A DNA stretch of 51,553 nt from Ureibacillus endophyticus. Lineage in GTDB: Bacteria; Bacillota; Bacilli; Bacillales_A; Planococcaceae. Numbering within the stretch: position 1 is the stretch's first letter; the number at the start of each line of letters is the position of its first letter. Where the stretch lies: the NCBI RefSeq assembly GCF_003628435.1, contig NZ_RBZN01000023.1, positions 1-51,553 of the forward strand. Direction: 5' to 3'. This document shows positions 16,927 to 25,500 of this stretch, piece after piece. Below the pieces are notes generated by a model that worked only from the letters and a program-made list of their open reading frames with translations, was not told the DNA's origin and did not search any database. A program made the translations under genes and the position numbers.

Positions 16927-16972
16927 AAAAAAGTGTTTTAAAAGCCACATAGAGCTTTTAAAACACTTTTTT
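16927..16972. terminator. Bidirectional terminator, probably for hmoB
   Basis: AAAAAAGTGTTTTAAAAGC (16927-16945) and its exact complement (16954-16972) form a 19-bp perfect stem with an 8-base loop and A/T runs at both ends. It interrupts the last truncated repeat of array 1. Confidence 0.85.
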
Positions 16973-16985
16973 TGTTTATGTGCGC

Positions 16986-17095
16986 GGTAAGAGCAAATAA
17001 GTTTGGATGAAAAGCAAATAAATCTAGTCAAAGAGCAAATAACTCCTAATCAAAAGCAAATAACTCGAGACGAAAAGCAAATAACCCGACCCGCT
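16986..17095. repeat. 21-bp tandem repeat, five copies
   Basis: GCAAATAA occurs at 16993, 17014, 17035, 17056 and 17077, a constant 21-bp spacing. The unit is roughly AAAAGCAAATAACTCnnnnnn, with a variable tail. It lies just past the hmoB stop codon. Although 21 is a multiple of three, stops occur in the units and no ribosome site is seen, so it is treated as non-coding. Confidence 0.9.
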
Positions 17096-17111
17096 CCGAA
17101 GCTAAACCAAC

Positions 17112-17624
17112 TTAATTCTCCTCTAACAATTTGCCTGAGTAAGTCGTAATGTAACTCGCGGCATTAAATATATTTTGTTTATCCACCCCAGGTATTGCTT
17201 CCTGTTTGCTGTAAGCTTCAATAAATTTTTTTGAATTTTTCCATGCTTCAAAGGAGTTTGGCCCTGTCCATTGTGTTAACACGATATAAATATCTGATTT
17301 TATTGGACGTAGTAAACGATAGGCAATAAAACCTGGTTCATCCGTAAAAGCAGAGGAGCGGTTCAAAAAGCGTTTTTCAAAAATTGGTCTACCTTCGTCT
17401 GTAACAGGTATGTTGTTTAATACAAAATACCCTCTTTGTTCTATTGAATTAATTCCATCAATCACTTCGAACTTACGTGGTGTTGCAAATTTTGTTTTTC
17501 CTTCTGTTTCATGTAGGAGAAGGGAATTGCCAGAACCATGTAACACAACCATGTCTTCTTTTTTATGTTTTTTACGAACTTTTTCCATAAAATCTGGGGT
17601 TCCAGATGTCAAATAGAGGAACAT
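17112..17624 (-). CDS. hmoB: Heme-degrading monooxygenase HmoB (YhgC)
   Basis: A 170-residue protein matching B. subtilis HmoB/YhgC (166) in length and in its place beside hemE. The C-terminal half (about 65-160) is the antibiotic-biosynthesis-monooxygenase fold (YFVLNNIPVTDEGRPIFEKRFLNRSS, then IVLTQWTGPNSFEAWKNSKKF). HmoB-type enzymes open haem to release iron. The ATG at 17624 follows AAAGGGG. A Fur-like sequence lies 20 bp upstream. It diverges from hemE, so degradation and synthesis of haem share one intergenic region. Confidence 0.88.
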   Translation of the reverse strand: MFLYLTSGTPDFMEKVRKKHKKEDMVVLHGSGNSLLLHETEGKTKFATPRKFEVIDGINSIEQRGYFVLNNIPVTDEGRPIFEKRFLNRSSAFTDEPGFIAYRLLRPIKSDIYIVLTQWTGPNSFEAWKNSKKFIEAYSKQEAIPGVDKQNIFNAASYITTYSGKLLEEN

Positions 17625-17643
17625 TTTAAATCCCCTTTCAAAA

Positions 17644-17658
17644 TGAGAATGATTTTAA
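17644..17658 (-). promoter_or_regulatory. Fur-box-like sequence upstream of hmoB
   Basis: TGAGAATGATTTTAA matches the minimal Bacillus Fur box TGATAATNATTATCA at 11 of 14 defined positions, and it lies 20 bp before the start codon. It is a single weak match. Confidence 0.4.
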
Positions 17659-17728
17659 TTTAAAACAGATTAAAATGCTATTTAAATACAAAAAATAATC
17701 ATAAAAAAAGGTAGTTAACGAACAATTT

Positions 17729-17764
17729 TATGACATTTGGTGTAGAAAACTATACAATGTCATA
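17729..17764 (+). promoter_or_regulatory. Palindrome overlapping a probable hemE promoter
   Basis: TATGACATT (17729-17737) and AATGTCATA (17756-17764) are exact inverted repeats, with an inner GTGTAG/CTATAC pair. The same segment contains ATGACA and TACAAT 17 bp apart, a reasonable sigma-A promoter for hemE. A repressor dimer on the palindrome would cover both elements. No T tract follows, so it is not a terminator. Confidence 0.5.
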
Positions 17765-17912
17765 GTAACAGTATATATTGGAAAACGGATATCAATGAGA
17801 AAATTATCATTTTACTTATTTCAGTATAAAACTCTTTTACTGAATTAAACAAACTTGGGTGTAATATTTTATCAATTTTACCAAGTTACTAAATTGAGGG
17901 GAAGGTATAATA

Positions 17913-18959
17913 ATGAAAGCTTTTAATGATACATTATTACGCGCGGCGAGGGGGGAGCGTACAGAATATACTCCTGTATGGTATATGCGTCAAGCAGGTC
18001 GATCTCAACCGGAATATCGTAAAATTAAAGAAACATATTCATTAGAAGAAATTACACATCAACCTGAATTATGTGCATATGTAACAAGATTACCTGTCGA
18101 AAACTACGATGTAGATGCTGCAATTTTATATAAAGATATTGTCACTCCTCTACCTGGAATCGGCGTTGATGTAAAAATTAAAGCGGGTGTAGGTCCTGTT
18201 ATTTCTAACCCAATTCGAACTGTTGAAGATGTAGAAAAATTAGGTGAATTTAACGCAAAAGAACATACACCATTCGTCTTAGAGACAATCAAAATTTTAA
18301 CTGAAGAACAATTAAATGTTCCGCTAATCGGTTTTGCGGGCGCACCTTTCACATTAGCTAGCTATATGATTGAAGGTGGACCATCACGCAATTACAACAA
18401 AACCAAATCATTTATGGTATCAGAGCCAAAAGCTTGGTTTGCATTAATGGACAAATTAGCGGATATGATTATTGCAGACGTTACTGCACAAATTGAAGCT
18501 GGTGCGAAAGCAATTCAAGTATTTGATTCTTGGGTAGGTGCTCTAAACGTAGAAGATTACCGCATCTTCATTAAACCGGTAATGACAAGAATTTTTGCAG
18601 AACTTCGTAAAGAAAATGTTCCCCTTATTCAATTTGGTGTTGGTGCAAGTCATTTAGTAAACGAATGGAATGACCTTCCGATTGATGTTGTTGGACTTGA
18701 TTGGCGTATGCCGATTCGCAAAGCGCGCGAATTAGGTGTAAATAAAGCTGTGCAAGGAAATCTAGATCCATCGTTGTTACTTGCAGATTGGTCTGTTATT
18801 GAGCAACGTACAAAAGATATTATCGATCAAGGATTAGAAGTTCCAGGTCACATCTTTAACTTGGGCCATGGTGTTTTCCCAGAAGTAAACCCAGATGTAT
18901 TAAAACGATTAACAACTTTAATTCATGAGTATAGTCGTGAACAAGTAACTAAACTATAG
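17913..18959 (+). CDS. hemE: Uroporphyrinogen decarboxylase
   Basis: HemE decarboxylates the four acetate side chains of uroporphyrinogen III to give coproporphyrinogen III. The 348 residues carry the signature [13 protein letters not shown] (about 24-36) with substrate-binding arginines, [17 protein letters not shown] (about 143-159) and the C-terminal [11 protein letters not shown]. The ATG follows GGGGAAGG. It leads the hemE-hemH-hemY operon, with gaps of about 40 and 13 bp to the next genes. Confidence 0.97.
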   Translation: MKAFNDTLLRAARGERTEYTPVWYMRQAGRSQPEYRKIKETYSLEEITHQPELCAYVTRLPVENYDVDAAILYKDIVTPLPGIGVDVKIKAGVGPVISNPIRTVEDVEKLGEFNAKEHTPFVLETIKILTEEQLNVPLIGFAGAPFTLASYMIEGGPSRNYNKTKSFMVSEPKAWFALMDKLADMIIADVTAQIEAGAKAIQVFDSWVGALNVEDYRIFIKPVMTRIFAELRKENVPLIQFGVGASHLVNEWNDLPIDVVGLDWRMPIRKARELGVNKAVQGNLDPSLLLADWSVIEQRTKDIIDQGLEVPGHIFNLGHGVFPEVNPDVLKRLTTLIHEYSREQVTKL

Positions 18960-19000
18960 TAAGTAGAATCATCCAGTAGAAAAACTTTTGAGGTGAAAAA

Positions 19001-19933
19001 ATGAAACCTGTACGTGGGCTACTTGTAATGGCATATGGAACGCCATACAAAGAAGAAGATATTGAAAGATATTACACACATATTCGTCATGGGCGTAAAC
19101 CTTCTGAGGAACATTTAGAAGATTTGAAAAGCCGATATAAAGCAATTGGTGGTATTTCCCCTTTAGCAAAAATGACACAAAAGCAAGCTGAAACCCTTGA
19201 AAAGCGTTTAAATGAAGTTCAAAGTGAAGTGGAATACAAACTTTACGTTGGTTTAAAACATATTGAACCATTTATTGAAGATGCAGTTGAAGCAATGGTG
19301 AAAGATGGAATTGAAGAAGCGGTTACGATTGTACTTGCTCCTCACTTCTCAACATTTTCCATTAAATCATACAATGGTCGCGTAAAAGAGGCTGCAGAAA
19401 AACTAGGAAGCAATATGAAAATTACTTCGGTTGAGTCATGGTATAATGAACCGAAATTTATTGAGTACTGGAAGCTAGCAATTAATGCCGAATTCGATAA
19501 AATGAGCGAAGAAGAACGTGAAAAGGCATGTTTAATCGTTTCGAATCACTCATTACCAGAGAAGATTAAACAAGCAGGAGATCCGTACGAAGATCAATTA
19601 ATTGAAACTGCGCGTTTAATTCAAGAAGCAACGGGTATTGAAAATGTCGAGGTGGGTTGGCAATCTGCTGGACAAACACCTGAACCTTGGCTTGGGCCAG
19701 ATGTACAAGATTTAACGCGTGAACTTTACGAAAAGAAAGGTTTCCGCTCTTTTGTATATGCACCTGTTGGATTTGTAACAGAGCATTTAGAAGTACTTTA
19801 TGACAATGATTATGAATGTAAGATAGTATGTGAAGAGCTTGGTGCGACTTATAGACGTCCTCCAATGCCTAATACGCATCCTTTGTTCATTGATGCAATG
19901 ATTGATGCAATTTATAATAAATTAGCGAAATAA
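19001..19933 (+). CDS. hemH: Coproporphyrin ferrochelatase
   Basis: The enzyme inserts Fe2+ into coproporphyrin III in the Gram-positive haem route. The 310 residues match B. subtilis HemH (about 310). The catalytic histidine is in [13 protein letters not shown], and the conserved glutamate is in [14 protein letters not shown]. The chain is soluble and lacks the C-terminal extension of eukaryotic enzymes. A GAGGTG ribosome site precedes the ATG. It is the second gene of the hem operon. Confidence 0.97.
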   Translation: MKPVRGLLVMAYGTPYKEEDIERYYTHIRHGRKPSEEHLEDLKSRYKAIGGISPLAKMTQKQAETLEKRLNEVQSEVEYKLYVGLKHIEPFIEDAVEAMVKDGIEEAVTIVLAPHFSTFSIKSYNGRVKEAAEKLGSNMKITSVESWYNEPKFIEYWKLAINAEFDKMSEEEREKACLIVSNHSLPEKIKQAGDPYEDQLIETARLIQEATGIENVEVGWQSAGQTPEPWLGPDVQDLTRELYEKKGFRSFVYAPVGFVTEHLEVLYDNDYECKIVCEELGATYRRPPMPNTHPLFIDAMIDAIYNKLAK

Positions 19934-19946
19934 TATAGGAAGTGTG

Positions 19947-21362
19947 ATGAGGGTGACTTTAGGTAGACGAAAGGTTGCAATTATTGGTGGTGGAATCACT
20001 GGATTAACTGCAGCATTCTATTTACAAAAGGAAGCACAACAGAATAATTTGCCTATAGATGTTGTATTAATAGAATCATCTTTACGTTTAGGGGGTAAAA
20101 TCCATACGTTAAGAAAAGATGGATTTATTATCGAACGTGGCCCTGAATCTTTTTTAGATTACAACAACAGCGTGCGAGAATTAGCGGCAGAACTAGGCAT
20201 CGAGCACGAGATGGTTACGAACAATCAAGGGCGAACTTATGTTGTAGTAGGAAGTGAACTAAATCCTATTCCCAGCTTATTAACATACCAAGGATCACTT
20301 AAAGTCTCCTCATTTATCACTTCTGGATTATTCTCTCTTAGTGGTAAATTGCGGGCAGTAGGAGATTTATTATTGCCTAAAACACGGGATGATGAAGATG
20401 AACCAATTGGGGATTTCTTTAGACGTAGGTTTGGTAAAGAAGTTGTAGAAAACCTAGTCGAACCATTATTGGCAGGTACTTTTGCTGGTGATATTGACCA
20501 CTTAAGTATTCAATCGATGTTCCCTCAATTTTATCAATTGGAGAAAGAGCATCGAAGCCTAATACTTGGCATGAAGAAATCATCACATCAGCCAAATTCA
20601 CAAAATGAATCCTATCAAACCTTTAAAAATGGTCTAGAAACGCTAATAGAATCTATCGAGTCTAGCTTATCACCAACATCCATTTTAAAGGGTGTGAAAG
20701 TGGAGTCGATTGATAAATCAAAAGATGGTACGGTTCAAATTTATTTCAATAACATTCCACCGTTAAAATGTGATGCTGTTATAATGACAACACCTTTTAA
20801 CGTTACGAAAAGTATATTTAATACTTATGGTTTACTAGAAGATTTACCAAATATGGACTATGCCACAATTGCAACAGTTAACATGGCATTTAAACAGGAT
20901 GAATTAAAGAAATATAAAGATTCAATGAACTTCTTTGTCTCGAGAAATAGCAATTTATCCATTACTACTTGCACATGGACTAACCACAAATGGAATAATG
21001 TCGCACCGGAAGGCTATGATTTGTTACGTGTTTATATCGGTCGCGTAGGTGATGAGGCCATTGTAGAGTTGTCTGATAGTGATATTGAAAAAACCGTATT
21101 GCAGGATTTGAAAACGGCAATAGGTATAACGGAACAACCATTATTTACTGTTGTTACACGTTGGAAACAATCGATGCCACAATATACGGTTGGGCATGAA
21201 AAGCGAATAGAAATGATAAAAGAGCAATTGCATATGGAATTTCCAAATGTAAAGTTAGTAGGTAGCTCATATGAAGGAATTAGTGTTCCCGATTGTGTTT
21301 CTCAAGGGAAAGAAGCTGCACTTGAAATGCTAAAGGAAATGTTTCAACTTCAGTTAACATAA
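19947..21362 (+). CDS. hemY: Coproporphyrinogen III oxidase (HemY/CgoX)
   Basis: This FAD enzyme uses oxygen to convert coproporphyrinogen III to coproporphyrin III in the coproporphyrin-dependent branch. The 471 residues start with the FAD dinucleotide fold IIGGGITGLTAAFYL, and have the substrate-region block RGPESFLDY and the C-terminal FAD segment GISVPDCVSQG. I chose ATG at 19947, with AGGA 6 bases upstream. GTG codons at 19944 and 19953 are alternatives. Repeat copy B with its terminator hairpin follows the stop. In B. subtilis yhgD comes next; here an unrelated operon does. Confidence 0.94.
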   Translation: MRVTLGRRKVAIIGGGITGLTAAFYLQKEAQQNNLPIDVVLIESSLRLGGKIHTLRKDGFIIERGPESFLDYNNSVRELAAELGIEHEMVTNNQGRTYVVVGSELNPIPSLLTYQGSLKVSSFITSGLFSLSGKLRAVGDLLLPKTRDDEDEPIGDFFRRRFGKEVVENLVEPLLAGTFAGDIDHLSIQSMFPQFYQLEKEHRSLILGMKKSSHQPNSQNESYQTFKNGLETLIESIESSLSPTSILKGVKVESIDKSKDGTVQIYFNNIPPLKCDAVIMTTPFNVTKSIFNTYGLLEDLPNMDYATIATVNMAFKQDELKKYKDSMNFFVSRNSNLSITTCTWTNHKWNNVAPEGYDLLRVYIGRVGDEAIVELSDSDIEKTVLQDLKTAIGITEQPLFTVVTRWKQSMPQYTVGHEKRIEMIKEQLHMEFPNVKLVGSSYEGISVPDCVSQGKEAALEMLKEMFQLQLT

Positions 21363-21376
21363 TATAGCTGCTTCAA

Positions 21377-21505
21377 GGGAGGTATCCAAAAAGTTTTTAC
21401 TTTTAGGATACCTCTTTTCTTTCTTGATAAATAACTCTTTTGAATTAGTGCTCCTGCGGTGGTCGCAAGGAGGTGTCTCAAAATGACTTTTCAGACACCC
21501 CCTTG
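21377..21505 (+). repeat. Intergenic repeat family 1, copy B (includes hemY terminator)
   Basis: The first hairpin pairs GAGGTATCC with GGATACCTC, followed by TTTTCTTTC. The core reads TGCTCCTGCGGTGGTCGCAA, lacking the CACCATCCTCGTC segment seen in copies A and C. A second hairpin pairs GGTGTCT with AGACACC and ends CCCCTT. The first hairpin should terminate hemEHY. Confidence 0.8.
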
Positions 21506-21566
21506 TCGAATTTATTTCATTCAAACTTCACAAATGTAAAGTAATATATTTCTAGAGGTGATGGAC

Positions 21567-22526
21567 ATGATGAAAGATGCAAGGCTCTCGTTCATGCTTT
21601 TATTTCTTTTCTTTTTAGCAGGTTGTAATGAGCAAGCATTTACGAAGATTAATCCACATCAATCTTTCGTAGCGTCAGTCAATATTTTAGAACCATCAAT
21701 CCTCTTCTATGATGGAACAGAGGAAATCGCTAAATGGGAATTTGATAAAGCATATACTGGTGCATCCCTCATAAAAAAGGACCGAATCTTACTATATGGT
21801 CATCAATTAGATGAGGCAGATCTTTACGAATTGTCTTCCGGAAGAAAAATTCAAACCATAAAGACTGGTATTGGCACCACGAACGCTTATTATGATGAAG
21901 AACAGGAAAAAATCTATTTAACAAATAGCAAAACAAATTCCATATATAGCTACGACGATCAAGGGAAAATGTTGAAAGAGCTAAAATTAAGAAATTATCC
22001 GATGTCCATGACTTCTTATGATGGAAAATTATATGTTGTCAATTACAAAGATACTATCCTATCTGTTATTGATATGGATACCTTTGTAGTAGAAGCGGAG
22101 TGGGAAATTGAAAAGTCTTCTAATGGCATTATTATTATCCCAGAAGAGGGAGTAGCTTGGGTTGGTGGACATGGAGAAGGAAGTAAATCAAATCAAGCAA
22201 TAGATGTTTACAATTTACAATCAGGTGAACTACAAAGTGAAATTAACGTTTCCTTAATGCCAGTTGGTTTTTCTCGAAATGATGATACAATTTTTGTTGT
22301 AAATCACGGATCGAATGAATTATTTGCATTTAATCTCCAAGGTGACAGGCTTTGGAATATTGAAGTAGGCGCAAATCCCTTTGTTGTGACGACTTATAAA
22401 AATTACCAAGTTGTTGCGGGATACGATGATCACAAACTTTATTTTATTGAAGATCAAAAAATTCAAAAGGCGATTGAGACAAATCAAGGGCCATTTCAGT
22501 TATTAGTGAGGGAGGTCGTGAAGTGA
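21567..22526 (+). CDS. Lipoprotein with YncE-like beta-propeller repeats
   Basis: A 319-residue protein with a lipoprotein signal, MLLFLFFLAGC, lipidated cysteine near residue 19. Repeated beta-sheet blades follow (IYLTNSKTNSIYSYDD, LYVVNYKDTILSVIDMDT, AWVGGHGEGSKSNQAIDVYN, IFVVNHGSNELFAFN), the pattern of YncE-type propellers. It should face the outside of the membrane. Ligand is unknown. I chose ATG at 21567, with AGAGGTG upstream. Its stop overlaps the response-regulator start (GTGA), so it is the first gene of a coupled four-gene operon and may act as the sensory partner of the kinase. Confidence 0.75.
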   Translation: MMKDARLSFMLLFLFFLAGCNEQAFTKINPHQSFVASVNILEPSILFYDGTEEIAKWEFDKAYTGASLIKKDRILLYGHQLDEADLYELSSGRKIQTIKTGIGTTNAYYDEEQEKIYLTNSKTNSIYSYDDQGKMLKELKLRNYPMSMTSYDGKLYVVNYKDTILSVIDMDTFVVEAEWEIEKSSNGIIIIPEEGVAWVGGHGEGSKSNQAIDVYNLQSGELQSEINVSLMPVGFSRNDDTIFVVNHGSNELFAFNLQGDRLWNIEVGANPFVVTTYKNYQVVAGYDDHKLYFIEDQKIQKAIETNQGPFQLLVREVVK

Positions 22527-23215
22527 CTACAGTGTTAATCGTAGATGATGAATTAGAAATGCGCAATTTAATAGAAGTCATGTTATCAAATTCAAACATT
22601 AACACATTCGCGGTTTCTAATGGTGAAGAGGCTTATCAATATATTAATCAATATGATATTGATCTCATTTTGTTAGATGTAATGATGCCAGGAGAAGATG
22701 GTTTTACAGTATGCAAAAGAATTAGGGAAATTTCTTCTATCCCAATTATCTTTTTAACAGCTCGAGATGCCAATGAAGATAAAGTAAAAGGATTAACAAT
22801 TGGCGGTGATGACTATATGGTTAAACCTTTTACAGCCAGTGAGTTAGTTGCGCGCATCCATGCAGTTTTACGAAGAACAGGAAATCATATTGAACCTACT
22901 AATTATAAATACATCCAATATGGACTCATTAAATTAGACGAAATTGCTAGAAAAGTATATGTTGGCAGCGAGAACGTGCCATTAACTTTAAAAGAATACG
23001 AATTGCTCCATTTATTTATGTTAAATCCCAAAACCGTTTACTCCCGGGAACAATTGTTAGAGCGTATTTGGGATATCGATTATGCAGGTGGGACAAGAAC
23101 TGTAGATACACATATTAAAACATTAAGGCTAAAGTTAGCGAAACATTCGAAGGAAGCAAGCGAATATGTCCAAACGGTTTGGGGTATTGGATATCGCTTT
23201 GAGAAAAACAAATGA
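22523..23215 (+). CDS. OmpR-family response regulator
   Basis: A 230-residue regulator. The receiver domain has the acidic pair D8/D9, phosphoacceptor D52 in LILLDVMMPG, threonine in FLTARD and lysine in VKPF. A winged-helix DNA-binding domain follows (VPLTLKEYELLHLFMLNP, then TVDTHIKTLRLKL, ending GIGYRFEKNK). It starts with GTG after GGAGGTC, overlapping the lipoprotein stop by 4 bases, and its own stop overlaps the kinase ATG by 4 bases. Target genes are unknown, with the operon itself a likely one. Confidence 0.9.
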   Translation: MTTVLIVDDELEMRNLIEVMLSNSNINTFAVSNGEEAYQYINQYDIDLILLDVMMPGEDGFTVCKRIREISSIPIIFLTARDANEDKVKGLTIGGDDYMVKPFTASELVARIHAVLRRTGNHIEPTNYKYIQYGLIKLDEIARKVYVGSENVPLTLKEYELLHLFMLNPKTVYSREQLLERIWDIDYAGGTRTVDTHIKTLRLKLAKHSKEASEYVQTVWGIGYRFEKNK

Positions 23216-24597
23216 AAAAGCTCTCTACTAAAATTTGGGGTTTAATCGTTTTATTTCTGCTCGTTACCATTACATTCATGTATGTATTAACGGAATATTT
23301 ATACGAACAACTATATGTTGAAGATACTGAAACAACGATGATTGAAGTTGGTGAAAAGCTGCTTACAAAATATAAAGGTGGTAAAGTAACAGATCAATTC
23401 ATTGAAGAGGTTGAAGAGTTTAATACATATTCCAATTTTGATGTGTTTGCAGTTCGTAATCCGAGAGAATTAAGTGCATGTGTTCCGTTTGAAATCGACT
23501 ATGATGCCTTAATTGGTCCGAATGAACGTAAAGAATTGTTACTTGGTAATGCTGTTACCAAAATAGGATATGAAGAACGATTTGAACGTCAAATCATTTC
23601 GGTAATTATGCCTTTAACCGATCAAAATCGATTAGAAGGTATCATTTATCTGTATTATCCATTAGCTAAGATTAGTGAACTCGCAAATAAAGATGTGTTT
23701 ATGATTATTGGATGTGCCATCATTTTTTCAGCACTGTTAGGATTTTTTGTTTATGAAGGAATTCGTCATATCATGCGACCTTTGAATGATTTGCAACAGG
23801 CTGTAGAAAAAATGTCTGATGGTCATTACGAAACCCGTGTTACTGTTACTTCAAAGGATGAAATTGGGAAACTTTCTGAAGCATTTAATGAAATGGCGGC
23901 AAGCATTGAACGGGAAGATGAAGCACAAAAAAACTTTTTAGCAACGGTATCCCATGAATTGCGAACGCCCATTAGCTATATGAAAGGATATAGTGAAGCG
24001 ATTCTCCAAAATTTCATTGATGGAAAAGAGAAAGAAGAAGCCATTTCACTAATAGCTCGGGAAGCTAATCGAATGGAAAGGCTAACGAATGAATTACTGG
24101 AATTAGCAAGAACGTCTAACGAACAAAAATTTGAATTGTACCCGATTGTGTTAGCTGAAACAATACGTGATGCGATTAGCTTGTTAGAGCAAAAATCAGT
24201 AGAAAAAAATATTGAAATCACTACTTCCTTTGATGAAGAAATCATTGTTGAAGGTCATGAAGAAAAGTTGAAACAGATTTTTATTAATACAATTGAAAAT
24301 GCAATTCGTTATTCTAATAATGATTCAACGATTTCCATTTTGACTAAAATAGTGAAGGGCAATGCCATCATTGAAATTATTGATAGAGGCATTGGAATTC
24401 CTGAAAAAGATTTACCTCATATAACAGAACGTTTTTATCGAGTAAATAAAGCGAGAAGTCGTTCTGATGGGGGAAGTGGTTTAGGTTTATCAATTGTTGA
24501 TCAGCTCGTTAAGCAACATCAAGGAAGTATCAAAATAAAAAGTGAATTAGGGAAAGGTACAACTGTATCAATTTCAATCCCACTGATGGAGGAATAG
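23212..24597 (+). CDS. Membrane sensor histidine kinase
   Basis: A 461-residue kinase. A first membrane helix (about 8-27), an outside domain of about 135 residues, a second helix (about 163-183) and a HAMP domain (about 184-238) precede the dimerisation domain, with the phospho-histidine in FLATVSHELRTPISYMKG. The ATPase domain has N box FINTIENAIRYSN, G1 DRGIGIPEKD and G2 GGSGLGLSIV. The outside domain has no recognised fold and a single cysteine (SACVPF). It is coupled to the regulator before it and lies 3 bp from the next gene. Confidence 0.92.
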   Translation: MKKLSTKIWGLIVLFLLVTITFMYVLTEYLYEQLYVEDTETTMIEVGEKLLTKYKGGKVTDQFIEEVEEFNTYSNFDVFAVRNPRELSACVPFEIDYDALIGPNERKELLLGNAVTKIGYEERFERQIISVIMPLTDQNRLEGIIYLYYPLAKISELANKDVFMIIGCAIIFSALLGFFVYEGIRHIMRPLNDLQQAVEKMSDGHYETRVTVTSKDEIGKLSEAFNEMAASIEREDEAQKNFLATVSHELRTPISYMKGYSEAILQNFIDGKEKEEAISLIAREANRMERLTNELLELARTSNEQKFELYPIVLAETIRDAISLLEQKSVEKNIEITTSFDEEIIVEGHEEKLKQIFINTIENAIRYSNNDSTISILTKIVKGNAIIEIIDRGIGIPEKDLPHITERFYRVNKARSRSDGGSGLGLSIVDQLVKQHQGSIKIKSELGKGTTVSISIPLMEE

Positions 24598-24600
24598 AAC

Positions 24601-25131
24601 ATGAAAAAATGGTTATTTAGTATGGTTGCAGTACCTGTATTATTAATGGGATGCTCATCAAACGACAAAGAAGTCGATACAAATGATGAACCGGTAGACG
24701 TAGAAGCGCTCGAGGTAAAAGTGCATATTTTAACACCTGAAGAAGTAGCGGTAAATGAACCAGTAGAACTTGCTGCACATGTTACACAAAATAATGAAAA
24801 TGTGGATGATGCAGAATCTGTTAAGTTTGAAGTATGGGAATCAGGATATCGAGATAATGGTCAAATGATAGATGGTAAACTAGATGGTGATGGTGTTTAT
24901 AAAGCAGAAATTACCTTTGACCATGATGGTGTGTACTATATGTTTGCACATACAACAGCAAGAGGTTTACACGTGATGCCAAAACAGCAACTGATTGTTG
25001 GAAACCCTGATATGAGTAAAGTAAAAGAAGATAATAGCAGTGACTCAATGGAAATGGAAATGGACCATGATACAACAGAGGAACATGGTGAAACAGAACA
25101 TAGTAGTACAGAAGAACAACACAATCATTAA
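24601..25131 (+). CDS. FixH/YtkA-like lipoprotein with His/Met-rich tail
   Basis: A 176-residue lipoprotein (MKKWLFSMVAVPVLLMGC, lipidated cysteine at 18). It has one immunoglobulin-like YtkA/FixH-type domain (about 40-137): VHILTPEEVAVNEPVELAAHV, then DGDGVYKAEITFDHDGVYYMFAHT. The last 30 residues are rich in Met, His, Asp and Glu (MEMEMDHDTTEEHGETEHSS, ending HNH), suggesting metal binding outside the membrane. YtkA-type domains occur next to copper and cytochrome-oxidase genes, so copper is a reasonable but unproven guess. It is the last gene of the operon. Confidence 0.8.
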   Translation: MKKWLFSMVAVPVLLMGCSSNDKEVDTNDEPVDVEALEVKVHILTPEEVAVNEPVELAAHVTQNNENVDDAESVKFEVWESGYRDNGQMIDGKLDGDGVYKAEITFDHDGVYYMFAHTTARGLHVMPKQQLIVGNPDMSKVKEDNSSDSMEMEMDHDTTEEHGETEHSSTEEQHNH

Positions 25132-25136
25132 AAAAT

Positions 25137-25168
25137 ACCCCCACAAGTGAGCGATTCTTGTGGGGGTT
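25137..25168 (+). terminator. Terminator of the propeller/two-component operon
   Basis: ACCCCCACAAG pairs exactly with CTTGTGGGGGT over a 9-base loop. TAATTATTT follows. Confidence 0.85.
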
Positions 25169-25235
25169 AATTATTTAAGCGATTTACTTTTAGGTTCAAA
25201 AACAAATAGGGATTTACATTAATATAAGCGATTTA

Positions 25236-25361
25236 TTAAAGAGTATTACATTTGTCGCAAGTGCTGCTGTAGCATTCGCTTTGTTCTTCGATTTTTTCAC
25301 CACACTGTACGCAAACTTTATCTGGTAAGTTTTTGAAAAATTCAACAACGTTTTCTAACAT
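25236..25361 (-). CDS. yhfH: YhfH-family small zinc-ribbon protein
   Basis: A 41-residue protein, MLENVVEFFKNLPDKVCVQC and onward, with five cysteines in a zinc-ribbon-like pattern: CVQCGEK, then SECYSSTCDKC. It matches the YhfH family in size and motif and lies next to lplJ as in the B. subtilis yhfH-yhfJ neighbourhood. Function is unknown. The ATG at 25361 has a very strong AAGGAGGAG. It is short and on the opposite strand to both neighbours. Confidence 0.85.
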   Translation of the reverse strand: MLENVVEFFKNLPDKVCVQCGEKIEEQSECYSSTCDKCNTL

Positions 25362-25500
25362 AATATTCTCCTCCTTTTTGGACAATCTGTTATATCACTG
25401 TTTTCTTATTTAGAATTGTACTATAACAGTTTGCGTTAGTCAACACCAATTTCAAAAAATAATGTAAAATAAAAAATGAAAAATTAAGGGAGTGAAAAAC

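Noticed and set aside
16152-17095. Repeat arrays considered as CRISPR or as coding repeats
   Set aside because: Units are about 120 bp or 21 bp, imperfect and self-complementary or stop-laden, and the reading frame at 16801-17031 just crosses the hairpins.
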